From Adhaeribacter rhizoryzae (lineage in GTDB: Bacteria > Bacteroidota > Bacteroidia > Cytophagales > Hymenobacteraceae), in assembly GCF_008629685.1 (NCBI RefSeq), contig NZ_VWSF01000012.1:1-64000 (forward strand): a DNA stretch of 64,000 nt, written 5' to 3'. Position numbers and translations under genes: made by a program. The notes under the pieces are model-generated. The model was not told where the DNA came from and ran no database searches. It worked only from the letters and a program-made list of their open reading frames with translations. Positions 49,922 to 58,649 of this stretch are shown here, one piece after another (the first letter of the stretch is position 1; the number at the start of each line of letters is the position of its first letter).

Positions 49922-52093
49922 ATGATATTGTTAAGTGAATTAAACTTCGAGTTGCCTTTACGTAACCCGATTATCATATTTTCGCTGGTACTTTTTATCA
50001 TATTATTTTCGCCTATTTTATTTAATAAAATAAAGGTGCCGCCTATTATTGGGCTAATTGTAGCGGGTATTATTATTGGGCCATACGGCTTAAATTTATT
50101 GCTCCGCGATAGCAGCATTGTGTTATTTGGTACCGTAGGGTTGCAGTACATTATGTTTACCGCCGGTTTAGAAATAGACCTGGAAGAATTTAAGAAAAAC
50201 CAATTCAAAAGCTTAGTATTTGGGCTTTATACTTTTCTTATTCCCATGGTAATTGGTACGGTGGCGGCTTATTACATTCTAGGGTTTAATATTCCTTCGG
50301 CTATTTTGCTTTCCAGTATGTTTGCTACCCACACGTTGCTGGCCTATCCTATTACCAGCCGTTACGGCATAAACCGCATTAGGGCCGTTACGCTTACCAT
50401 TGGAGGCACCATTATTACCGATGTGCTGGCGCTGCTGGTTTTAGCGGCTATTGTGGGCATGTACAAAGGCGATATTAGCAGCGCCTTCTGGATTAGGCTG
50501 GCCGTTTCGTCGGTAATTTTTGCGGCTATTGTTTTCTTTATTTTCCCGTTAATTGCCCGCTGGTTCTTTAAAAAGTTCGACGATAATATTTCGCAGTATA
50601 TTTTTGTATTAGCCATTGTTTTTCTGGGTTGTTTCCTGGCCGAAGTGGCTGGTTTAGAGGCTATTATTGGGGCTTTCTTGTCGGGCCTGGCTATAAACCG
50701 GTTTATACCCCATACCTCTCCGCTCATGAACCGCATCGACTTTGTGGGCAACGCGCTATTTATTCCTTTCTTTTTAATTAGTGTGGGCATGCTGGTAGAT
50801 TTTAGTGTACTGTTTAAAGGATTTGGAGCGCTTAAAGTAGCCGCCGTTATGATTGCCATGGCTGTGGCCGGTAAATATTTGGCAGCTTTGCTTACCCAAA
50901 AAACTTTTAAGCTGGCCAACAACGAACGGCAAATGATTTTTGGCTTAAGCAATGCCCGCGTGGGCGCAACGCTGGCCGTAGTTTTGGTGGGTTATAACGT
51001 AATATTAGGCGAAACGCCTTCCGGCGAACCCATTAGGCTACTGAGCGAAGATGTGCTTAACGGCACCATTTTAATGATTTTGGTTACCTGTACGCTTAGT
51101 TCGTTTACCGTAGAAAAAGCCTCGCAGGAGATTGCCCTCCAGGAAAGTGCCAAGCAGGATGTTGCCGCCGACGAACCCGATGAGAAAATATTAATATCGC
51201 TGGCTTACCCCGAAACTGTAAATAACCTGGTTGATTTAGCTTTGCTGATAAAGCCGCACAAAAGCAAAGCCCCGGTTTATGCCTTACATGTTCGGGACGA
51301 ACAGGATGAGCCGGAGGCTTCTGAAAGTAAACAGGCCACGGGCAAGAAGATGATGGAAAAAGCCATTAACCATGCCGCTGCTACCGATAATACCATTGTG
51401 CCGCTCAACCGGTTCGATTTAAATATTAGTAATGGCATTATTTATACCATAAAAGAGCACAACATAACCGATTTAATTATGGGCCTGCACCGGCTGGCCC
51501 ACGCTGGCGATGGTTTTTTTGGACCCGTAACCGAAACAATATTAGAACGTACGCCCGAAACCATTTTTATTTATAATGCTGCCCAGCCCATAAATACCCT
51601 AAACCGGATAGTAGTGGCCGTGCCGCCAAGAGCCGAGTACGAGCAAGGCTTTCAGCATTGGTTTAACCGCATCCGAACCATAGCCAAGGGCACCGGGCTG
51701 CCGTTATTTATTTACGCCGAAGCCAGAACTTTAAGAATACTGCAGCAACTAAACAGCAGCGATAAAGCGCCTTTAACCATTGTTTTTGAGCCTTTCGATA
51801 ATTGGCAGGAATTTTTAATTTTTAGCCGCGAAGTAAAACCCGACGATTTATTTATTATTGTTTCGTCGCGCAGGGGGCACCTGTCTTATCACCCCGAAAC
51901 GGAGAAGTTGCCTTATTACCTCACCAAATATTTTAAACAGAATAGCTACATTATTTTGTACCCGGAACAATTGGAAGGCCTTACCAACCCTAACCTGCGG
52001 TCGCTGGAAGAAAATGCCGAACTGATAGATAAAGCCGGCCACTACATGCGCAATATTTTTACGCCCGGCGAACCCCGCAACGAAAAGTCGTAG
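49922..52093 (+). CDS. KefB/CPA2-type cation:proton antiporter with C-terminal USP-like domain
   Basis: The protein has 723 residues. About twelve spans (1-400) carry the CPA2 pattern: FNKIKVPPIIGLIVAGIIIGPYG, FTAGLEIDLEEFKK, and GLEAIIGAFLSGLAINR with the ion-site region of the fifth and sixth helices. The C-terminal ~300 residues form a universal-stress-protein-like cytoplasmic pair (DEKILISLAYPETVNNLVDLA and RIVVAVPPRAEYEQGF), which replaces the usual TrkA-N/RCK domain of KefB and probably gates in response to nucleotides. It exchanges Na+ or K+ for H+. It lies just downstream of a lipoprotein gene and convergent to the SIMPL gene. Confidence 0.93.
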   Translation: MILLSELNFELPLRNPIIIFSLVLFIILFSPILFNKIKVPPIIGLIVAGIIIGPYGLNLLLRDSSIVLFGTVGLQYIMFTAGLEIDLEEFKKNQFKSLVFGLYTFLIPMVIGTVAAYYILGFNIPSAILLSSMFATHTLLAYPITSRYGINRIRAVTLTIGGTIITDVLALLVLAAIVGMYKGDISSAFWIRLAVSSVIFAAIVFFIFPLIARWFFKKFDDNISQYIFVLAIVFLGCFLAEVAGLEAIIGAFLSGLAINRFIPHTSPLMNRIDFVGNALFIPFFLISVGMLVDFSVLFKGFGALKVAAVMIAMAVAGKYLAALLTQKTFKLANNERQMIFGLSNARVGATLAVVLVGYNVILGETPSGEPIRLLSEDVLNGTILMILVTCTLSSFTVEKASQEIALQESAKQDVAADEPDEKILISLAYPETVNNLVDLALLIKPHKSKAPVYALHVRDEQDEPEASESKQATGKKMMEKAINHAAATDNTIVPLNRFDLNISNGIIYTIKEHNITDLIMGLHRLAHAGDGFFGPVTETILERTPETIFIYNAAQPINTLNRIVVAVPPRAEYEQGFQHWFNRIRTIAKGTGLPLFIYAEARTLRILQQLNSSDKAPLTIVFEPFDNWQEFLIFSREVKPDDLFIIVSSRRGHLSYHPETEKLPYYLTKYFKQNSYIILYPEQLEGLTNPNLRSLEENAELIDKAGHYMRNIFTPGEPRNEKS

Positions 52094-52177
52094 ATTAGCA
52101 GATATAGCGGGTAATAAGAAGTTAGGCTTTTATTTGCTGTTGTTCGTACCTGGCTGAGGCCCGGTGCGTTCGTAGTT

Positions 52178-52885
52178 TTATTTGAGGGTGAATTTTACAT
52201 TGATGTTAGTGGTAACATTAATTTTTTCAAATTCTATTTTTGGAGATTCTTCTTTAAGCTTACCTTGAGAGGAATAACCTCTAACTACAACCCCCTCAAC
52301 TCGGCCTTGAAGTTGTTGCCTTACATTATAGGCTTCATTGTCTATAATATGAATAGCCGGCCCAATGGTTTGCTTCAAAGGTTTTGTTAAGGCAACCGCT
52401 CTGGCTCTGGCATTTTCCATGGCCATGGTCCGCATCATATTCTTAATTCCTTCCAGGTTCGAATGGTCAACTCTGTCTATAGAAGTGTTAGAAATTTCCA
52501 GCTTTTCTAAGCTAATAAATACCTGGCTGGCTGTGCCTGCATCACCAACTTTTAAGATATACTGCTTAGATTTTAATACATCTTTACTCTTTAGCAAATA
52601 ATTTCTGAAGTTGCTAACCATGTCGCTTGTGGTTAAAGCTTTTTCAATGGGTATTCCCAGGTTCTGCAAAGCATTTACCATTTTGGCTTCCTGTTCTTCA
52701 ACAGAAGATTTGTCCTTAGTGTCTTTTTCTGTAATAAGAATTTTTATATAAATTTCATTGGGTGTTACTAAGGTGTCGGCGCTACCTGCAACTTCTAAAT
52801 AAGATTGGTCCAGAAAGTTCTTTGTTTGGGCTTGGCTTATAAAAGTAGTAAGCAAGAAAATTATTGTTAAGGAAAGTTTTCCCAT
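52178..52885 (-). CDS. SIMPL domain (DUF541) secreted protein
   Basis: The product has 235 residues with a signal peptide (1-19, ending ISQAQ). The SIMPL/DUF541 features follow: SYLEVAGSADTLVTPNEIYI near the N-terminus (family: V-x-G-x-G-x-x-x-V-x-P-D), the central VALTKPLKQTIGPAIHIIDN (family: A-x-x-LG), and an FKLTL-type terminal strand (NVTTNINVKFTLK). It is expected in the periplasm or outer membrane. The mouse homologue binds a signalling kinase, but bacterial roles are poorly defined. Divergent from feoAB with 100 bases between. Confidence 0.9.
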   Translation of the reverse strand: MGKLSLTIIFLLTTFISQAQTKNFLDQSYLEVAGSADTLVTPNEIYIKILITEKDTKDKSSVEEQEAKMVNALQNLGIPIEKALTTSDMVSNFRNYLLKSKDVLKSKQYILKVGDAGTASQVFISLEKLEISNTSIDRVDHSNLEGIKNMMRTMAMENARARAVALTKPLKQTIGPAIHIIDNEAYNVRQQLQGRVEGVVVRGYSSQGKLKEESPKIEFEKINVTTNINVKFTLK

Positions 52886-52963
52886 AAATTAATAAGTTGT
52901 TTTAGATGCCGCGCAAGTATTATATGAGAGTAACAGATTAGTTATTACAAAATAAAAACATAT

Positions 52964-52995
52964 TTTGGAATAACCCGGAACACCTTGTAACTTGC
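52964..52995 (+). promoter_or_regulatory. Promoter of feoA-feoB
   Basis: TTTG at 52964-52967, 20-base spacer, TAACTTGC at 52988-52995 (one mismatch to TAnnTTTG). It supports the feoA start at GTG 53028 over an upstream TTG at 52992, which lies in the -7 box. Confidence 0.55.
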
Positions 52996-53027
52996 AGTTG
53001 TTTGTAATAAGTCTAAATAAGCGAGAA

Positions 53028-53258
53028 GTGCAGGAACCCCAGCGAAGTGTCAAAGATTTAAGAATAGGCGAGAAAGGCGTTATTGGCCACCTGCGCGATC
53101 CGGAAATGTCGTTGAAACTGCTCGAAATGGGTTGTATACCCGGCACCGAAGTAAAGCTCAACAGCAAAGCCCCTTTGGGTGATCCCATAACCATTATTGT
53201 TAATGATTATACCCTTTCTTTGCGTTTAGACGAAGCAGAAAACATTATGCTTAAGTAG
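53028..53258 (+). CDS. feoA: Ferrous iron transport protein A
   Basis: Seventy-six residues from GTG 53028 (MQEPQRSVKDLRIGEKGVIG). A single FeoA SH3-like domain: LRDPEMSLKLLEMGCIPGTEV, then the strands LGDPITIIVNDYTLSLRLDEAENI. FeoA is a small cytoplasmic partner that stimulates FeoB. The start is decided by the promoter; the open frame goes on to a TTG at 52992. feoB begins 6 bases after the stop, so the two are co-translated. Confidence 0.93.
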   Translation: MQEPQRSVKDLRIGEKGVIGHLRDPEMSLKLLEMGCIPGTEVKLNSKAPLGDPITIIVNDYTLSLRLDEAENIMLK

Positions 53259-53264
53259 CAGTCT

Positions 53265-55418
53265 ATGACAGAAGTGATCGGTTCGGTAGCGGCGGCGCCA
53301 GTAAAAACACCTGTAAAAAATAATATCTCCCGGATTGCCCTAATCGGTAATCCTAACTCCGGTAAGTCCTCTTTGTTTAACCAGCTTACCGGCCTTAACC
53401 AGAAAGTAGGTAATTTCCCCGGCGTTACCGTCGATAAAAAAACCGGTTCTTGCCACCTGACGCCCCAGCACAAGGCCCAGATAATTGACTTACCCGGCAC
53501 CTACAGCCTTTATCCCAAATCGCTCGACGAGAAAGTAATTATAGATTTACTGTATAACAAAAAATCGGCACTATACCCCGATGTGTTGGTTATTACGGTA
53601 GATGCCTCTAATTTAAAACGGAACCTGCTGCTGTACACGCAATTGGCAGATTTAGGTATTCCGGCCGTGCTGGGCCTGAACATGACCGATGTAGCCGAAA
53701 CCCACGGGGTTAAAATAGATGTGGGGCAACTGCAACAGGATTTAGGTGTGCCCGTAGTGCCCATGAACGCCCGCAACGGCGTTGGAATTACGGCACTTAA
53801 AATTCTGGTATCGCGGCAACTCGAAAAACCGGCCAAATCTTTTTACGAAATACCCGAAGAACTCATGGTGCTGGTGCGCCAGATTAGGTATTATTTTGAG
53901 CTGAAAAACGACTACCTGGCGCTGCACTACGCCCACCAATACAAAAAACTGTCGTTTTTAAGCGAAGCCGATAAAAGCTATATCGAAGATTTGCGGCAAA
54001 AGTACGGGTTTGATTCTAACACCTTGCAAGCCGCCGAAACCATCGAGCGCTATACTTTAATTAATGATTTGCTCTTGGATTCGGTAAAGGTAACCCGCGC
54101 CGAATCGAACGAAAAATTCAGCAACAAACTCGACCAGGTTTTAACCCATAAAGTTTGGGGCTATTTAATATTCTTCGGGGTATTATTTATGATGTTTCAG
54201 GCCATTTTTGCCTGGGCCACTTACCCCATGGACCTAATTGATACGGGCATTGCTTCTTTAAATGCTTTTATCCAAAGCAAATTTGATGGGCCACTGGTAG
54301 ATTTACTTACCGAAGGCGTAATTGCCGGTTTGGGTGGCGTATTAATATTTATACCCCAGATTGCTTTGCTCTTTGCATTTATTGCAGTACTCGAAGAAAC
54401 CGGTTACATGGCCCGCGTTACGTTTATGATGGATAAAATCATGCGTAAATTTGGCCTGAACGGAAAAAGTATTGTGCCGCTTATTTCGGGTGTGGCCTGC
54501 GCGGTACCCGCCGTAATGGCCGCCCGCAATATTGATAACTGGAAAGACCGGATGATTACAATTTTTGTAACGCCGCTCATGAGCTGCTCGGCCCGGATTC
54601 CGGTTTATACCGTATTAATTGCGCTGGTGGTACCCGAAAAATATTACCTGGGCTTCCTGAATTTGCAGGGTATTGTGCTGATGGGTTTATATTTACTAGG
54701 TTTTTTAGCGGCAATATTTTCGGCTTTGGCCATGAAACTGATTCTGAAAGCCAAAGAACGCAGCTATTTTATTATGGAGTTTCCGGTGTATAAAATGCCC
54801 CGGTGGCCTAATGTGGGCTTAACTATTATTGAGAAAGTAAAAGCTTTTGTGTTTGAAGCCGGTAAAGTAATTGTGGCGATATCGGTTATATTGTGGGTAA
54901 TGGCTTCTTACGGACCGGGCAATGCGCTCGAAGTTGCCGAAACAAAAGCACAACAGGAAGCCGCTGCTAAAAACTTATCCGAAGACGAAACCAGCAGTTT
55001 AGTTTCGTCGCACCAATTAGAGTCTTCTTACGCCGGTGTGTTTGGCCGGGCCATTGAGCCGGCCATTCGTCCGCTGGGCTTCGACTGGAAAATAGGGATT
55101 GCATTGCTTACTTCTTTTGCGGCCCGGGAGGTTTTTGTGGGCACAATTTCTACTATTTACAGCGTGGGCGATGAGGAGAATATTAGTACCATTAAAGAAA
55201 AATTATTAGCCGAAAAAGATGCCGCCGGTAATCCGTTTTTTACGCCGGCCCGTGCTTTTTCGCTATTGATATTTTACGTGTTTGCCATGCAGTGTATGAG
55301 TACGCTGGCCGTGGTTTACCGCGAAACCAAATCCTGGAAATGGCCTGTTATGCAGCTTATTTACATGAGCGGCCTGGCTTACGTTAGTTCCTATATTGTG
55401 TATCAGTTATTTAAATAA
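53265..55418 (+). CDS. feoB: Ferrous iron transporter FeoB
   Basis: The protein has 717 residues. The N-terminal GTPase has G1 GNPNSGKSSLFNQLTG, G3 DLPGTYSLYP and G4 NMTD; the following helical GDI-like domain reaches about residue 260. The membrane part has the two Gate repeats (GLGGVLIFIPQIALLFAFIA and the second near 600), and the conserved Cys in VACAVPAVMAARNI and MSCSARIPVY. It imports Fe(II) across the inner membrane. It is shorter than the E. coli protein (773), a common size in Bacteroidota, and has no FeoC. Iron control by Fur is likely but I identified no Fur box. Confidence 0.97.
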   Translation: MTEVIGSVAAAPVKTPVKNNISRIALIGNPNSGKSSLFNQLTGLNQKVGNFPGVTVDKKTGSCHLTPQHKAQIIDLPGTYSLYPKSLDEKVIIDLLYNKKSALYPDVLVITVDASNLKRNLLLYTQLADLGIPAVLGLNMTDVAETHGVKIDVGQLQQDLGVPVVPMNARNGVGITALKILVSRQLEKPAKSFYEIPEELMVLVRQIRYYFELKNDYLALHYAHQYKKLSFLSEADKSYIEDLRQKYGFDSNTLQAAETIERYTLINDLLLDSVKVTRAESNEKFSNKLDQVLTHKVWGYLIFFGVLFMMFQAIFAWATYPMDLIDTGIASLNAFIQSKFDGPLVDLLTEGVIAGLGGVLIFIPQIALLFAFIAVLEETGYMARVTFMMDKIMRKFGLNGKSIVPLISGVACAVPAVMAARNIDNWKDRMITIFVTPLMSCSARIPVYTVLIALVVPEKYYLGFLNLQGIVLMGLYLLGFLAAIFSALAMKLILKAKERSYFIMEFPVYKMPRWPNVGLTIIEKVKAFVFEAGKVIVAISVILWVMASYGPGNALEVAETKAQQEAAAKNLSEDETSSLVSSHQLESSYAGVFGRAIEPAIRPLGFDWKIGIALLTSFAAREVFVGTISTIYSVGDEENISTIKEKLLAEKDAAGNPFFTPARAFSLLIFYVFAMQCMSTLAVVYRETKSWKWPVMQLIYMSGLAYVSSYIVYQLFK

Positions 55419-55466
55419 AGAATAAGTTCTTACTTAACTGATGTTCTTCAAAAATTTGTCAGTCTA

Positions 55467-55549
55467 AGCAGTCCACCTTTGTCATTCAGGAGGAAACTTG
55501 TTGGCTACCTGCTAAATAGGTTCCTCCTGAATGACAGGAATGGACTGCT
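55467..55549. repeat. MITE-like palindromic repeat, copy 4
   Basis: Arms 55467-55498 (AGCAGTCCACCTTTGTCATT...) and 55518-55549 match as inverted repeats at about 28 of 32 positions. It shares the GTCATTC core with copies 2 and 3, but its outer ends are less clearly related. Confidence 0.6.
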
Positions 55550-55612
55550 CAGAACCCTCTTTTAAATATTGCGGAATAGCAGTTCCAGGTAATCTGATAG
55601 CTTTTTAACCTA

Positions 55613-55656
55613 AATATTACGGGCGCGAACAATCTGTTCGCGCCCGTAATATTTTC
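55613..55656. terminator. Perfect 18 bp hairpin downstream of feoB
   Basis: AATATTACGGGCGCGAAC (55613-55630), loop AATCT, and the exact reverse complement (55636-55653) followed by TTCT. It is the strongest hairpin in this region and lies 195 bases after feoB, before the deacetylase promoter region. Confidence 0.7.
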
Positions 55657-55745
55657 TGAGTTTTCAGTGTTAAATAAAAATCAGCATAAGTTAATTCTAG
55701 CGTAAATATTGTATTTTGGTATCCCAATATTTTATTTAAAACAAG

Positions 55746-56534
55746 ATGTTCCTGAAAAGAACCTTTACTTTTTTACTGTGCTTATTTAGTTTATCGCTGC
55801 AAGCACAAGATTGGAATAAAAAGCAATGCGCGGTAGTGCTTACTTACGACGATGCCTTAAACGTACACCTGGATAAAGTTATTCCGGCCCTGGATGCTTT
55901 AGGTTTAAAAGGTACATTTTACCTCACGGCCTCTTCGGCGGCTTTTACCAAGCGACTCAACGAATGGAAAAAAGTAGCGGCGAATAAACACGAGTTAGCC
56001 AACCATACGCTTTACCATCCTTGCGACGGCAGCTTGCCCGGCCGCAGCTTTGTAAGCCCAGAATACAACCTGGCTACATATTCTGTGCGGCGGTTAACCG
56101 ATGAAATAAGAATGACTAATGCAGTGCTGCAGGCCATTGATGGTAAGCAGGAACGCACCTTTGCTTATCCGTGCGGCGATACCAAAATTAACGGTGTTTC
56201 GTTTGTGGATGCGATTAAAGGAGATTTTATTGCGGCCCGCGGGGTAAAAGGCGAAATGGTAAGTAAAAGCAACCCTGATTTATACAACATCGGCAGTTTC
56301 ATGATTAACGGCCAATCGGGTGAGGAATTGATAGAACTGGTTAAAAAAGCCATGCAAACCAACAGCATGTTGGTATTTCTTTTTCACGGCGTAGGCGGCG
56401 AGCATAACTTAAATGTGTCGTTGGAAGCCCACAATCAACTATTACGTTTCCTGAAAGATAACGAAAAGAAAATTTGGGTTCCTACTTTTGTAGAAGCCAC
56501 TAAATATCTGAAAACTTCCGGAGCGGCTAAATAA
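55746..56534 (+). CDS. Secreted polysaccharide deacetylase (NodB/CE4) family protein
   Basis: The product has 262 residues with a signal peptide (about 1-20, ending LQAQ). NodB motif 1 is TYDDALNVHLD (Asp35-Asp36), motif 2 is HELANHTLYHPC (the His-x3-His zinc pair), motif 3 is TFAYPCGD and a late LFHGVGGEH carries the motif 5 His. The fold removes N- or O-acetyl groups from GlcNAc-containing polysaccharide such as peptidoglycan or chitin oligomers. It is exported, so it acts on the wall or on external glycans. It stands alone, between two repeat elements. Confidence 0.93.
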   Translation: MFLKRTFTFLLCLFSLSLQAQDWNKKQCAVVLTYDDALNVHLDKVIPALDALGLKGTFYLTASSAAFTKRLNEWKKVAANKHELANHTLYHPCDGSLPGRSFVSPEYNLATYSVRRLTDEIRMTNAVLQAIDGKQERTFAYPCGDTKINGVSFVDAIKGDFIAARGVKGEMVSKSNPDLYNIGSFMINGQSGEELIELVKKAMQTNSMLVFLFHGVGGEHNLNVSLEAHNQLLRFLKDNEKKIWVPTFVEATKYLKTSGAAK

Positions 56535-56551
56535 GTAATTTCTAACTTATA

Positions 56552-56699
56552 CTACTTTGAAATAATAACTGCACTATAAGGTAGGTTTTTGTCATCCTGA
56601 GCCTGTCGAAGGATCTATAAAAGCATTACAAAAGTGTAGATTTAGATGTTTCGACAGGCTCAACATGACGCGATATTCTAAGCGTATTAATTGAATATC
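56552..56699. repeat. MITE-like palindromic repeat, copy 5
   Basis: GTCATCCTGAGCCTGTCGAA (56591-56610) and its inverse TTCGACAGGCTCAACATGAC (56650-56669) match copy 1 closely, including GGATCTATAA and AGCATT. The right end (AAGCG.ATTAATTGA) is related to the copy 1 arm; the left end is degenerate. Confidence 0.6.
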
Positions 56700-56708
56700 A
56701 GTGTACGT

Positions 56709-57485
56709 CTACGCACCTTGCCCCATATATTGCGATAGACCACCATCCATAAAATAACTAGACCCGGTTACATAATCAGAATCAGAAGAGGCTAGGAAAA
56801 CGGCCAGCCGGCCAATTTCTTCCGGATTGCCGGGTCGTTTCATGGGAATATGCTGCGATTTTTCTTCTCTTATTGCTTTGTTGTCAACGGCTTCCTGGTT
56901 CATGGGGGTTAAAATCATGCCCGGCGCAATATTATTTACGTTAATGCCTTCCTCGGCTAGCTCTAGCGCCAGCGTACGGGTTAAGTTACGCACGCCTCCT
57001 TTCGAAGCACAATAATCGGCGGTACCCGCCGATACTATTTCTTCGTGCACCGAGGTAACATTAATAATTTTGCCTTTACCGCCATTTTGCTTACGATGCC
57101 GAATAAAGCTGCGGCAGCAGAAAAAAGTACCGTATAAATTGGTGCGAATGGTCCGGTCAAATACTTCGGTATCCATGTCGGCTACGTTTATGCCGGAGCC
57201 ATTTACGGCGGCATTATTTACCAGTATATCTATGGTGCCAAATTCTTTTGTGGCTTGGTTAAATAAATTTTCTACGGCTTGCTCATCGCTAACATCTACC
57301 TGCAGAACTATTCCCTTCCGGTTAAGTTTAGTTACCTCTTGTAGCGTTCCTTCCGCGCCTTCCTTATCGGAGTAATACGTAACAATCACATCGGCTCCTT
57401 CCTGGGCAAACGCAATGGCAGTTGCCCGCCCAATACCTGAATCTGAACCCGTAATCAAGGCTACTTTCCCTGTTAATTTCTGCAT
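56709..57485 (-). CDS. SDR family oxidoreductase
   Basis: A classical SDR of 258 residues. TGSDSGIGRA near the N-terminus is the NAD(P) dinucleotide loop (TGxxxGIG), NNAAVNGSG replaces the usual NNAG at the strand-4 position, the active-site Tyr-x3-Lys is in YCASKGGVRN, and IAPGMILTPMN follows. The C-terminal YVTGSSYFMDGGLSQYMGQG is the typical tail. It resembles glucose 1-dehydrogenase-like members such as YgaC/Gdh, but the substrate is not readable from sequence. It is a single gene whose start is followed upstream by the PfpI remnant. Confidence 0.93.
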   Translation of the reverse strand: MQKLTGKVALITGSDSGIGRATAIAFAQEGADVIVTYYSDKEGAEGTLQEVTKLNRKGIVLQVDVSDEQAVENLFNQATKEFGTIDILVNNAAVNGSGINVADMDTEVFDRTIRTNLYGTFFCCRSFIRHRKQNGGKGKIINVTSVHEEIVSAGTADYCASKGGVRNLTRTLALELAEEGINVNNIAPGMILTPMNQEAVDNKAIREEKSQHIPMKRPGNPEEIGRLAVFLASSDSDYVTGSSYFMDGGLSQYMGQGA

Positions 57486-57598
57486 AACTGCTGGCTATTA
57501 AATGACTGGCTTTATATCTCTTTAAATAAAATTTGCAATTGTTTCATACTAGATGTACCCAGGGAAGGTTCTGTATTAATAGAAAATACAGGTAAGTT

Positions 57599-57829
57599 TT
57601 AAAACTCAACACCTGCGGCTGTTACTGCCAGGTAAGCCGATACGCTTCTGCCTTTTACCACCCCAGCAGCCGTTAAAATCTGAGCCGTGGGGCAAATGCC
57701 GGCAATGGGTTTATCGGCCTCAGCAAAATGACGTACCATGTTCAGGAAACGTTTGTTCAAGCGCAAATATTCCGGTGCCTGGCCACCAGGTGTTACCAAC
57801 GTATTGTTTACCAGCGGAAAGAAGTAATT
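57599..57829 (-). pseudogene. DJ-1/PfpI family remnant
   Basis: A frame of about 76 codons contains the central PfpI motifs [34 protein letters not shown] (family: AICHG, nucleophile Cys) and [13 protein letters not shown]. The family length is ~170-190 residues, so both the N-terminal ~70 residues and the C-terminal tail are missing: the 5' side runs into the end of the rsmI-like gene within 30 bases and the 3' side stops after AAGVEF. No start codon other than TTG exists. Probably a deletion product, without function. Confidence 0.7.
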
Positions 57830-57856
57830 TAAACTAAATAAAATAAGCAGATATAT

Positions 57857-58564
57857 TTACTTATAAAGTAAAAACACCGCAGGTTGCTTATGTAAATCGG
57901 GTAAATTTTTCTTCCAATTCGTAATGGTATCGGTGCGAATAAATTCGTTGGGAGCGGTAATGTTGGCGGCAATGCAGAGGCGGTAAGAAGGGGTGAGGTG
58001 CTGGGTTAAATCCTGGAGGAGTTGGTTGTTGCGGTAAGGCGTTTCCATGAAAATTTGGGTCTGGTCTTTTTGCAGCATTTCTTTTTCTAAACTCCGGATG
58101 GCCTGGATGCGGTCTTTTTTCTCGATGGGTAAATAACCATGAAAAGCAAAGGACTGGCCGTTGAAACCCGATGCCATCAGCGATAATAAAATGGCCGAAG
58201 GACCAACCAGCGGTTTTACTTTAATGCCTTGCCGGTGGGCAAATTTTACTACTTCGGCGCCGGGGTCAGCCACGCCGGGGCAACCGGCTTCCGAAATAAT
58301 GCCTGCACTTACGCCTTGTTGCAGAGGTAGCAAAGCTTTTTTTACTTCGGGCTCCGACGAGTCTTTGTCTATAACAACTATCTGTAATTCCTCAATTACT
58401 TTTGCGGGTACAATGGTTTTAATGTAGCGCCGGGCCGTACGGGCATTTTCTACGATAAAGTAAGACAAACCAGCCACGGCCGCAGTTATTTCGGGAGGAA
58501 TAACGGCCGTGGCCGTGTCCTCGGCCAGTACAGATGGTATAAGGTAAAGCGTACCTGTGGTCAT
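57857..58564 (-). CDS. Tetrapyrrole-methylase-fold SAM-dependent methyltransferase (RsmI-like)
   Basis: About 235 residues from ATG 58564 (MTTGTLYLIPSVLAED); the frame continues to a TTG at 58597 but the ATG starts exactly at the first conserved strand. The COG0313 pattern is visible: GTLYLIPSVLA, AGIISEAGCPGVADPGAEVV (SAM-binding GxPxxxDPG), VGPSAILLSLMASGFNG and FMETPYRNNQLLQDL. RsmI 2'-O-methylates C1402 of 16S rRNA. This short Bacteroidota branch often accompanies a full-length RsmI elsewhere, so a different target is possible. Last intact gene in the run from pdxJ. Confidence 0.88.
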   Translation of the reverse strand: MTTGTLYLIPSVLAEDTATAVIPPEITAAVAGLSYFIVENARTARRYIKTIVPAKVIEELQIVVIDKDSSEPEVKKALLPLQQGVSAGIISEAGCPGVADPGAEVVKFAHRQGIKVKPLVGPSAILLSLMASGFNGQSFAFHGYLPIEKKDRIQAIRSLEKEMLQKDQTQIFMETPYRNNQLLQDLTQHLTPSYRLCIAANITAPNEFIRTDTITNWKKNLPDLHKQPAVFLLYK

Positions 58565-58649
58565 AAATAAGCTGTTAGCCGCTGGCTTTTTAGCCAAAGA
58601 CTTACCAAAAGAATATTTTATCTAATACTGATTATTCAGCGCCAGTAAT

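Noticed and set aside
52121-52127. GTTAGGC between the antiporter and SIMPL genes
   Set aside because: No orphan gene or attC-like stem follows; GTTAGGC is expected several times per 64 kb by chance, so the motif alone is not evidence for a cassette.
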